From: Thermoplasmata archaeon
GTDB taxonomy: Archaea > Thermoplasmatota > Thermoplasmata > GCA-020350865
Direction of reading: 5' to 3'
DNA length: 5,703 nucleotides
NCBI GenBank assembly: GCA_020351895.1
Contig: CP070672.1
Location: 1,515,107-1,520,809, forward strand
Part shown: piece by piece, positions 1 to 5,703 of the stretch
Numbering within the stretch: the first letter of the stretch is position 1
How the letters are laid out: the number at the start of each line of letters is the position of its first letter
Notes under the pieces: model-generated
What the model was told of the DNA's origin: nothing
Database searches by the model: none
Seen by the model: the letters and a program-made list of their open reading frames with translations, nothing else
Position numbers and translations under genes: made by a program

Positions 1-1187
1 CCCGAAATAAGGTCATTACCTGATAAATCCCTTGCACCAGTAATCTGGAAAATATAGGTGGTCTTGATTTCGAATAGATTGTGGGAAAAAGTAGCAATCA
101 TATCTCCGGTGTTCCATGTCACGGACCATCCCCCCGGATCAGGTGTGCAGGTATAATCGAGGGATAATGGATCCATCGGCTCATTGAATGTTACTGTGAT
201 ATCAGCACCCTGAGGCACATCTTCTTCATTATGTGCCGGGGATGTGGAGATTATTTCAGGTGCAACCAGATCACCAACAGTGGTAAATGACCAAGGATTC
301 GGCACCGCTCCTTGAGTAAGACTGTTACCAGCGATATCTCTTGCGGTATTGATATGAAATGTATAGGTAGTAGCATTTTCAAAAGGATCGTGTGAAAAAG
401 TAGCAATCGTATTTCCAGCACTCCAACTTACGTACCAATTCCCTGGGTCAGGGATGCAAATAAAGTTGAGGGATGAATTATCCATTTCCTCGTTGAATGT
501 GACTATGATATCTGCATCCAATTCCACATCAAATGTATTATTTGCAGGAGATGTCAGGGTAATTTGAGGCGAGATGTAATCCCCTGTTGTGGTAAAGTGC
601 CAGGGATTGGGAACTGGCCCGGCATTGAGGTCATTTCCAAAATGGTCCTTTGCACCTGTTACATGGAATGAATACCAGGTTCTCTCGGTAAATTCATTAT
701 GCAAGAATATTGCAGTTTTGTTGTTATTGGTCCAGGTTATTGACCACCCTAAAGGGTCTGGTATACATGTATATGTAATTGAAGCTAAATCTATCTCTTC
801 ATTGAAATCCACCACAATATTTGCGGTGGTTGAAACGTTATCTTCATCGTGTATGGGAGATGTTGAGGTTATCTCGGGCCCTATTGTGTCAGGGGTTGAG
901 AACCACCATGGATTTGGAACGGGACCGGCAACTAAATCATTACCTGCTAGATCTTTTGCAGCCGTGATATTGAAGGTATAGGTAGCTTCATTTCCGAATT
1001 TATTGTGAAAATAGGAGGCAACTGTATTGTTTTCGTTCCAAATTACGGTCCATCCAAGGGGATCTGGGAAGCATGTGAAATTTACTGAGGAGGTTTGCAT
1101 GGATTCATTGAAGGTCACAACCATAGGCGCATTTCTGTCTACATATGTATCTCCATTATATGGCGATGTGAGAATTATCACGGGAGG
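1..1187 (-). repeat. Ig-like repeats 2-5 (residues 894-1288), Cys/PDP/VPNPW subtype
   Basis: Three full copies and one edge-cut copy repeat with a 102-103-residue period, starting near residues 894, 996, 1099 and 1202. The shared pattern is a P-x-I-x-x-T-S-P opening, V-x-F-N-E-x-M or a close variant, a single cysteine in C-x-PDP-x-x-W (Cys 932, 1034, 1137 and 1240), a T/W-Y-x-F strand, A-x-D-x-x-G-N, and V-P-N-P-W-x-F-(S/T)-T at the end. FNE-M and the GN turn are hallmarks of Big_5 Ig-like domains. Such domains usually act as spacers holding a functional head away from the cell. More copies may lie beyond the left edge. Confidence 0.88.
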
Positions 1188-3866
1188 ATCTAAATCCAAT
1201 GTGGTAAATGAAAATACATAGGTGATTCTTATCCGATTTCCCTCGGTGTCCTTTGCCTCTGTGTTGATAGTAACCGTGTATTTTGTTGCCATTTCAAGAA
1301 TTGATGACGGTGTGAATGTAACATTTTTGTTACCCGTGTCCCATAAAAAATTCGTAGGTGTTAAGCCACCTGACATCGATATCGCGCTCTCCACAGCTGT
1401 TGTGTTCATCTCCTTGGAGAAGAATATTGAGATGGTTGTATCCACGAGTACGTTCACCTCACCATCTACAGGTGTTGTATAAATGATATATGGGGGGGTT
1501 ACATTCACATATTCGATAAATGGGTGCCAATCCCGACTTCCTCCACCTGGGATCACATACGGGTCCTCTCCAAAACCGTCACCGTTATCATCTGTGCCTA
1601 AATAATCTGACCAGAAGTTGCCTTCTGCTCCGTCGTCCCAGTCGTTTAGTGCGATGGTGGAATCATAGGCGTTTTGAGTGTTGTTTATGAAATTGTTGTG
1701 GTGGATTTGGTTGCCCGAAGCTCCTGTTATATCTAAGCCAATTCCAAGATTGTTTGTTATGTTATTTCGCCATATTAGATTATCATCCGAGCCTTCATTA
1801 ATTAAGATCCCGGTTTGGTTGTTTGAGGTGATATTGTTGTTCTCGATGAGATTGTTGTTTGATGAAGATGAGAAATTGATCCCGGCTAAGTTATTGTACG
1901 TGATATTGTTGTAGCGCAGGACGTTTGATGATGATTGTAAGGACAATATTCCTTCGTTGTTATTAGAAATATTGTTAGCATAAATAATATGGGATTTTAT
2001 TTTTGAAAATCTGATACCATAAGAATTTGATGTAATTGTGTTACTAAAGATATGAGATTCCTGTGAGACATCGCCGGGATCATTTGTCCTTAAAAAAATC
2101 CCGACACGGCCGCCATAATGTTGATAAATTGTATTTGTATATATATAGTTATTTTTCAAGTAGGATTTAGAACTTGATAGACTGGATAAGAAAATACCAT
2201 TTAGATTATTCGAATAAATTATATTAAAATAAAGGTTGTTGTTTTGTATGTATGAGTAAGCCGTATTGGATGAATCTTCGAGAGAAATGCCATTATAATC
2301 GTTTAAATATATTTCATTTAGATAAATGTTATTATTTTGGATGTAAGAGGTATAATAATACTTGGTATAGAAGTAAATCCCATTATGATTGTTTGAATAA
2401 ACGGTATTTGAATAGAGATTGTTGTACCGGATAATGCCTGACTCCATGGTCAAACCTGTGCGAAAGAGATCAAAATAAATGCCATTTTCTATGTTTGAAA
2501 AGATAATATTGGAATATATCGAGTTATATTCTATATATGAATTACCGTCCCGGAAGGAATACGCATAGATACGAATTCCATTCTGGTTATTTGAATGAAT
2601 CATATTAGAATGGATCTTGTTATGTTTAATATAAGATCTCCCACTCCTATTGTACACATAAAAATATACACCATTGAGACCGTTTTCGGCAATTGTGCAG
2701 TTTTGAATTCTATTGCTTGAATGGATCCAGGATGCACCAAAATAAATCCCATTCCCCACATTTTGGGAGATATTTGAATGAATAATATTCACCAATCTAG
2801 CCTCATATAGGTTGATTCCATGTCCTGCATAATTGTTTATTACCTTGGTATATATGATGTTAATGTATCCAACTGGATTTCCCGAGTAAATCCCCCCATA
2901 GCCCTTATTCCGTGAAACATCGCAGCCAACAATATCCAAATAACTTGATCCACGTAGATCAATCCCCGTTTCCTCGTTATCAGTGATTGTGCAGTTTTCG
3001 ATCCATTGATTTGTGGTTTCCCCACCAAAATCAATTCCTACCCCATTATTGCCAATAACCGTGGTATTAATTATATTGTTATCTGAGGTACCCCACAAAT
3101 CAATCCCTTTATTAGTATTCCAATCGATTTCACAACCCAAAATAGTAGTATTATGAGAGTCACTGTAGTGCAAAATCCCCTTTCCATCGTTGTATGAGAT
3201 ATTGGTATAATAGATTTCTGTAAACGTGGATGCATTGAGGTTTATTCCAAAGTAATTGTTGTACTGGATAGTACAGTTGTCAACCTGTGTTCCATATGAC
3301 TCGTAAATCGTGATCCCAAACCTATCATTGAAGGAGCTTGTGCAGTTGGATATTATGTTATTATCGCTATTTGTTATGTAGATTCCATCGAATTTATCGT
3401 ATTTGATCGTTGAATTTGAGACAGTGTTGTGTGTTCCGAAAAATGTCATGAAAACACCGTATGTAGCGTACTCGATATCGACATTGTTTATTAGGTTGTA
3501 ATCTGTCCTTAGACGAATAGTATACCAGTCGCCTTTTGCCGGTGAAGTCTGGTTTGATGTGAATTTAATTCTGCTCGTTGAGGAACCGTCGGCAATCAGA
3601 GTGCCATCAACGGTAATCGAATAGACTCCATCGATCTTCACCTCGACACCAGGTTCTATTGTAAGTGTGACACCAGGTTCAACAGTCACATCTCCAGTTA
3701 CTATATAAGGAGTGTTAACCAAATACCATGTTGTATCTGTAAAAATAGATCCACTCACATAGGTGGGCCCGGGTGCAATTACCTGGTCAGTTGCTACAAA
3801 TAGCCCTAAGAAGCCACCAATCACAAACAAACTCACAATACCGGCCGAAATTATTCGGTTTTTCAT
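1..3866 (-). CDS. Exported NosD-like beta-helix / Ig-like repeat surface protein, C-terminus cut by window edge
   Basis: I translated this frame by hand from the ATG at 3866 to base 1: 1288 complete codons and no stop, so the gene continues beyond the left edge. The start is firm: an in-frame TAA directly precedes the ATG and AAGGAGG lies 7 bases upstream. Residues 1-4 (MKNR) and a hydrophobic stretch (about 5-25) form a signal peptide, with possible cleavage after A25 or A31. Residues 55-80 contain a VEPGVTLTIEPG segment, the usual entry into a parallel beta-helix. Repeated N-G-I and N-C-T/N-I-S/N-N-x-I coils run to about 745. NFWSDY at 750-755 and an acidic D-x-N-x-D-G segment at 759-768 match the end of NosD/periplasmic-copper-binding-type helices. 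Five Ig-like repeats follow from 791. About 19 N-x-S/T sequons fall in the helix, which would fit N-glycosylation. The helix could bind or cleave a polysaccharide, but I see no recognisable catalytic residues. A structural or adhesive role is an inference. The C-terminal anchor lies outside the window. Confidence 0.93.
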   Translation of the reverse strand, partial: MKNRIISAGIVSLFVIGGFLGLFVATDQVIAPGPTYVSGSIFTDTTWYLVNTPYIVTGDVTVEPGVTLTIEPGVEVKIDGVYSITVDGTLIADGSSTSRIKFTSNQTSPAKGDWYTIRLRTDYNLINNVDIEYATYGVFMTFFGTHNTVSNSTIKYDKFDGIYITNSDNNIISNCTSSFNDRFGITIYESYGTQVDNCTIQYNNYFGINLNASTFTEIYYTNISYNDGKGILHYSDSHNTTILGCEIDWNTNKGIDLWGTSDNNIINTTVIGNNGVGIDFGGETTNQWIENCTITDNEETGIDLRGSSYLDIVGCDVSRNKGYGGIYSGNPVGYINIIYTKVINNYAGHGINLYEARLVNIIHSNISQNVGNGIYFGASWIHSSNRIQNCTIAENGLNGVYFYVYNRSGRSYIKHNKIHSNMIHSNNQNGIRIYAYSFRDGNSYIEYNSIYSNIIFSNIENGIYFDLFRTGLTMESGIIRYNNLYSNTVYSNNHNGIYFYTKYYYTSYIQNNNIYLNEIYLNDYNGISLEDSSNTAYSYIQNNNLYFNIIYSNNLNGIFLSSLSSSKSYLKNNYIYTNTIYQHYGGRVGIFLRTNDPGDVSQESHIFSNTITSNSYGIRFSKIKSHIIYANNISNNNEGILSLQSSSNVLRYNNITYNNLAGINFSSSSNNNLIENNNITSNNQTGILINEGSDDNLIWRNNITNNLGIGLDITGASGNQIHHNNFINNTQNAYDSTIALNDWDDGAEGNFWSDYLGTDDNGDGFGEDPYVIPGGGSRDWHPFIEYVNVTPPYIIYTTPVDGEVNVLVDTTISIFFSKEMNTTAVESAISMSGGLTPTNFLWDTGNKNVTFTPSSILEMATKYTVTINTEAKDTEGNRIRITYVFSFTTLDLDPPVIILTSPYNGDTYVDRNAPMVVTFNESMQTSSVNFTCFPDPLGWTVIWNENNTVASYFHNKFGNEATYTFNITAAKDLAGNDLVAGPVPNPWWFSTPDTIGPEITSTSPIHDEDNVSTTANIVVDFNEEIDLASITYTCIPDPLGWSITWTNNNKTAIFLHNEFTERTWYSFHVTGAKDHFGNDLNAGPVPNPWHFTTTGDYISPQITLTSPANNTFDVELDADIIVTFNEEMDNSSLNFICIPDPGNWYVSWSAGNTIATFSHDPFENATTYTFHINTARDIAGNSLTQGAVPNPWSFTTVGDLVAPEIISTSPAHNEEDVPQGADITVTFNEPMDPLSLDYTCTPDPGGWSVTWNTGDMIATFSHNLFEIKTTYIFQITGARDLSGNDLIS
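1188..1496 (-). repeat. Ig-like repeat 1 (residues 791-893), divergent copy
   Basis: This is the first Ig-like domain after the beta-helix. It opens with PPYIIYTTPVDGEVNV, has the ISIFFSKEMN strand and the TYTVTI-like strand typical of Big_5 (SbsA-type) Ig-like domains, and ends with FSFTTLD. It lacks the T-C-x-PDP and VPNPW motifs of the four repeats that follow, so it resembles a generic family member and may mark the junction with the helix. Confidence 0.8.
1631..3479 (-). repeat. Parallel beta-helix coil region (about residues 130-745)
   Basis: This region encodes stacked coils read from repeated G-I turns: YGVFM, DGIYI, FGITI, FGINL, KGILH, KGIDL, VGIDF, TGIDL, GGIYS, HGINL, NGIYF and so on. 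Three zones can be told apart. Residues about 155-397 have 23-26-residue coils, and six of them carry a cysteine at the same step. Residues 398-587 have longer, Tyr/Asn-rich coils (entered separately). Residues about 588-745 have short NosD-type coils with repeated NNIT/NNIS and SSSNN motifs. Such repeats are known from NosD, carbohydrate-binding CASH domains and pectate-lyase-like folds. The fold is well supported, but the ligand or substrate is unknown. Confidence 0.88.
2106..2675 (-). repeat. Six tandem 30-34-residue Tyr/Asn-rich helix coils (residues 398-587)
   Basis: Six consecutive units begin with NGV or NGI at residues 398, 429, 461, 495, 525 and 556. Their lengths are 31, 32, 34, 30, 31 and about 32 residues. 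Each reads roughly N-G-I, a variable loop, S-Y-I-x-x-N, then two steps of the form I-Y-x-N, and closes with N before the next N-G-I. They are longer than the flanking 23-26-residue coils and lack the cysteine step. The variable loop is often rich in tyrosine or polar residues. The DNA here looks AT-rich, largely from TAT, AAT and ATT codons. The copies have diverged at DNA level, so this is not a recent tandem expansion. Confidence 0.8.
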
Positions 3867-3873
3867 TTAACCC

Positions 3874-3880
3874 CCTCCTT
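3874..3880 (-). promoter_or_regulatory. Ribosome binding site of the beta-helix gene
   Basis: The minus strand reads AAGGAGG followed by GGGTTAA and the ATG at 3866, a spacing of 7 bases. This is a full anti-16S match. With the in-frame TAA at 3869-3867 it fixes the start codon. Confidence 0.9.
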
Positions 3881-3890
3881 CACACGAAGG
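3877..3890 (-). promoter_or_regulatory. Small hairpin overlapping the ribosome site
   Basis: The minus strand reads CCTTC-GTGT-GAAGG: a perfect 5-bp stem with a 4-base loop. The right arm includes AAGG of the AAGGAGG ribosome site. If transcribed, it could partly mask translation initiation. It is short and could be chance. It also requires a transcript start upstream of position 3890. Confidence 0.35.
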
Positions 3891-3900
3891 TCATATATGT

Positions 3901-3918
3901 AAATAATATATTTTAATG
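3901..3918 (-). promoter_or_regulatory. Alternative proximal TATA-like stretch
   Basis: The minus strand reads CATTAAAATATATTATTT. The AAAATATA part could be a TATA box with an A-rich TFB element just upstream. A start about 25 bases downstream would leave a leader of only about 17-20 bases, still containing the SD. The sequence cannot decide between this and the palindrome at 3929-3940. Confidence 0.35.
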
Positions 3919-3928
3919 TTCTTAGTTA

Positions 3929-3940
3929 TGTTTATAAACA
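3929..3940 (-). promoter_or_regulatory. TATA-like palindrome, candidate distal promoter element or operator
   Basis: TGTTTATAAACA is a perfect 12-bp palindrome whose core TTTATAAA resembles an archaeal TATA box. Its centre lies 68 bases before the ATG. Transcription starting about 25 bases downstream would give a leader of roughly 43 bases that contains the SD hairpin. Being symmetric, the core gives no strand direction by itself. An operator role is equally possible. Confidence 0.4.
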
Positions 3941-4088
3941 CTAAAAGATTTTTTGGAAGGAATTTTTGCCTTTTTTCCTTCGTTACTGATGTATAAGAAT
4001 TAATAAAGCAGCAAAATTCGATATTTCATTATAATTCACGGATAAACAACAAGTAGTATTGTCCTTTTAGAACCCTGTTATGGAGTGT

Positions 4089-4100
4089 AAAATAAGAAAG
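4089..4100 (-). terminator. Possible T-tract terminator after the CARDB/FN3 gene
   Basis: Three bases after the TGA stop, the minus strand reads CTTTCTTATTTT. Archaeal termination often uses T-rich tracts without a hairpin, and no hairpin is seen here. Position and composition fit, but in AT-rich DNA such tracts also arise by chance. Confidence 0.35.
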
Positions 4101-4102
4101 GC

Positions 4103-4950
4103 TCAAATGCCAACAAAGCTGAACTTCGTCTGCGAGTTTGTAGACAATTGATACCCAAAACACATTCTTATCATGGGATCATAAGCACCTTTTACCATCC
4201 TCGTGGAATGCCATCCCCATCTTTGAGCTGAATGGAGGAAAAAGTTGATACCAATTGTGTTATCTATATTGTCACAGAACCAGTCTGCTGAATCGTATGT
4301 GGATGGTTTCAGAGGCAAGGCAAATGTATCATATTGTGCTAGATAACCTGCTGTCCAAACACCCAGACTGTAGCTGGCAATACCTCTCTCACCTGTATTT
4401 AAATCTACAGGTATAATCATGTAGTAAAATTCGGTACCTGAAGTGGCAATACCTATATCCTGGTAAGATAAAACATCAAAAGCCAAGGCTGCAACTTGAA
4501 TGTAATCACCTCCAATGGTTCCCCAGAAACCGTCTCTTTTAATGGAGCGAAGGACATAAAATCCATCTCCTAAACCAAGATTTACAGGTTGATCCCAATT
4601 CAATGTCACGGTACCTGTAACTCCATCCACTGAAGCACTCAAACTGTCTGCATCACCGACACTGGGATCTGTATCAAAACCAAATAGAACATCATCGTAG
4701 AGAATCATAGCCCCAGGCATTCCCGTGAATGTGTAATTTGTGGTGTTTTGGAAGTACACCTCATATCCTTTACCGACTTCCATAACGATGTTGTTAAAAC
4801 CTCCATCTCCTTTCTTATGCGTAATCCACATGTGTGTTGCGGGGTTCATATACCTTATGTAATCGGCGTTCATGTCATTGGTATAATCGTCTGTCCACAT
4901 TCTCTTCAAAGGCTTAAGGGGTAATGAGAAAGTGGAAATTCCAGGTGAAA
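4103..4950 (-). repeat. Two TFxLPLKP modules separated by an FN3-like domain
   Basis: TFSLPLKP (about residue 257) and TFALPLKP (about residue 459) start two related modules 202 residues apart. Each is followed by a D/N-rich stretch, an aromatic W-x-x-H segment (HMWITH, WGWH), a G-(G/A)-(F/Y) turn, a G-Y-(E/Q)-(V/L) strand, and a closing aromatic-S/T-F-x-G strand (YTFTG, FSFVG). Each copy also follows an FN3-like domain with an EFYY strand, so the whole FN3-LPLKP unit is duplicated. The second copy has two cysteines that the first lacks (WFCDN and RMCFGY). I do not recognise a named family with certainty. Confidence 0.72.
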
Positions 4951-5703
4951 AGATTCTTGTATCCTTGCCGACAGATCTTGAGGTATGGCTAATCTCCCCA
5001 GAATCAAAAACAGTTCTTATGATGTAATAGAACTCCTGAGGAGCAAGTCCTGATGCAGAGCCTGTGTCGTTCCAGGTCGTTCTCAATGGAATGACCTGTT
5101 TATCCACGGGGTCGGTTCCATTTGCCAATACATTGGAGGTGTCAACCCAGGGCAAGGTAAAATCGAATCCTGTTTGTGAAGTGGATCGATATATGAGATA
5201 ATGAGAAATACCTGGTATACTGGCTTGAGTCCAATTTAGAACAATATCATTTCCAATTGCCTTAATATAAAGCTCTGGGGGTGAAATTGGAAGGACTTCT
5301 AAGATCTTAAAGGCCAGGTTGTTGGTTTCATCTATTTCAATTATCAGGCCCGGTGAAGGATAATCAACGGCCACATATATGTCATAGATACCTGAGGATG
5401 GAGGTAACCAGGTAATTGAAACTGTGTTGTTTTCTCCAACATCTAAAAATGGTATTGTTACATTACTATCTATCAGAATTCCCCCCAATGAAGGGTCGCC
5501 ATTGTAGAAAGATACCTTGATACCTGTTACATTCACGTCGCCAAAGTTGTGGATAGTAGCATTGATTTTTACGGTTGCCCCTTCGGTTATAACTGAACCT
5601 GGATCGAAAGAAATGTCTGCTTGAGAGATCACTATGTCGGGATATTTCAGGTTCTCGGGAGGATTTATCACCGACAAGAATGAACCGAAAGAAGCACCAT
5701 CAA
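4103..5703 (-). CDS. Secreted CARDB / FN3 / LPLKP-module protein, N-terminus cut by window edge
   Basis: The frame is open at the right edge and ends with TGA at 4105-4103, giving 532 complete codons in the window. A TTG at 5677 is only an internal Leu: eight in-frame codons (DGASFGSF) precede it without a stop. Numbering from the first full codon, residues about 21-136 look like a CARDB domain: PDIVISQADI opening, NFGDVNVTGIKVSFY, and the acidic E-I-D-E-T-N-N-L ending. Residues about 141-248 are FN3-like (IVLNW, HYLIYRS, EFYYIIR). A module opening with TFSLPLKP follows (about 256-330). A second FN3-like domain (about 351-448: VTLNW, FYVLRS, EFYYMII) and a second LPLKP module (about 457-532) complete the protein, which ends FSFVGI. 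No C-terminal membrane segment or sorting motif is seen, so anchoring, if any, must be N-terminal or non-covalent. CARDB and FN3 domains usually serve adhesion or spacing outside the cell. Any enzymatic or substrate-binding domain would lie upstream of the window. It runs in the same direction as the next gene, but the 236-bp gap suggests separate transcription. Confidence 0.9.
   Translation of the reverse strand, partial: DGASFGSFLSVINPPENLKYPDIVISQADISFDPGSVITEGATVKINATIHNFGDVNVTGIKVSFYNGDPSLGGILIDSNVTIPFLDVGENNTVSITWLPPSSGIYDIYVAVDYPSPGLIIEIDETNNLAFKILEVLPISPPELYIKAIGNDIVLNWTQASIPGISHYLIYRSTSQTGFDFTLPWVDTSNVLANGTDPVDKQVIPLRTTWNDTGSASGLAPQEFYYIIRTVFDSGEISHTSRSVGKDTRIFSPGISTFSLPLKPLKRMWTDDYTNDMNADYIRYMNPATHMWITHKKGDGGFNNIVMEVGKGYEVYFQNTTNYTFTGMPGAMILYDDVLFGFDTDPSVGDADSLSASVDGVTGTVTLNWDQPVNLGLGDGFYVLRSIKRDGFWGTIGGDYIQVAALAFDVLSYQDIGIATSGTEFYYMIIPVDLNTGERGIASYSLGVWTAGYLAQYDTFALPLKPSTYDSADWFCDNIDNTIGINFFLHSAQRWGWHSTRMVKGAYDPMIRMCFGYQLSTNSQTKFSFVGI

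Larger units (their letters stand above)
3867..4102. other. Intergenic spacer between the two surface-protein genes
   Basis: This AT-rich 236-bp gap separates the stop codon of the upstream gene from the ATG of the beta-helix gene. No open frame of credible length, tRNA or rRNA piece is seen. Besides the sites listed separately, GAAGGAA at 3956-3962 and TTCCTTC at 3975-3981 form a 7-bp inverted repeat around a 12-base loop, of unknown role. Confidence 0.7.

Noticed and set aside
589..1482. Three + strand open frames of 64-130 codons (589-981, 1027-1221, 1222-1482)
   Set aside because: They lie antisense to the Ig-like repeats of the minus-strand gene. Their similar motifs simply mirror the repeats, and none shows a convincing ribosome site or a recognisable domain.
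1678..2434. + strand open frames at 1678-1914 and 2252-2434
   Set aside because: Both are antisense shadows of the beta-helix coils. Their composition follows from the repeated Asn/Ile/Tyr codons of the opposite strand.
2106..2675. CRISPR array or DNA tandem repeat
   Set aside because: The periodicity is at protein level (about 90-102 bases) with diverged DNA and no identical repeats or unique spacers of constant length.
2840..3034. Minus-strand 64-codon frame at 2840-3034
   Set aside because: It is out of frame inside the continuous beta-helix coding frame, which has no interruption here.
3956..3981. Inverted repeat GAAGGAA/TTCCTTC as an intrinsic terminator
   Set aside because: It is far from the upstream stop codon, has a large loop, and is not followed by a T run on the minus strand. 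It may be chance in homopurine-rich DNA.
5675..5677. TTG at 5677 as the start of the CARDB/FN3 gene
   Set aside because: The frame stays open to the window edge with eight more codons, and the CARDB domain follows at once with no signal peptide. The true start therefore lies beyond the window.

Overview
The window carries parts of two long genes for exported, repeat-built surface proteins. Both are on the minus strand and both are cut by the window edges. The + strand holds no credible gene. The best guess for the host is an uncultured archaeon, perhaps of the Thermoplasmatota. This is inferred from TATA-like boxes without a bacterial -35/-10 pair, a strong AAGGAGG ribosome site, many N-x-S/T sequons, and a mix of NosD-type beta-helix, bacterial-Ig-like, CARDB and FN3 modules common in archaeal cell-surface proteins. 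No housekeeping gene is present to confirm it.

Positions 1-3866 (minus): one open frame of 1288 codons with no stop before the left edge. It starts at an ATG with an in-frame TAA immediately upstream and a perfect Shine-Dalgarno. The product has a signal peptide (about 1-31) and a right-handed parallel beta-helix (about 55-745). A NosD-type closing motif with an acidic, calcium-loop-like segment follows (750-770). Five Ig-like repeats of about 103 residues come last (791-1288), the fifth cut by the edge. The helix has three zones: 23-26-residue coils with a cysteine ladder, six unusual 30-34-residue Tyr/Asn-rich coils, and canonical short NosD coils.

Positions 3867-4102: a 236-bp AT-rich spacer. 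It holds a T-rich tract just past the upstream gene's stop (possible archaeal terminator), a short inverted repeat, a perfect 12-bp palindrome containing a TATA-like core, a second nearer TATA-like stretch, and a small hairpin that covers the start of the ribosome site.

Positions 4103-5703 (minus): the C-terminal 532 residues of a second secreted protein, cut at its N-terminus by the right edge. Its layout is CARDB, then two copies of an FN3-like domain each followed by a module of about 75 residues opening with TFxLPLKP. The second module ends exactly at the stop codon, with no membrane anchor.

The two genes run the same way, and each seems to have its own termination or initiation signals. 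Together they look like a cell-surface locus for adhesion, glycan binding or envelope structure. No enzyme active site could be recognised, so the functions are inferred from architecture only.
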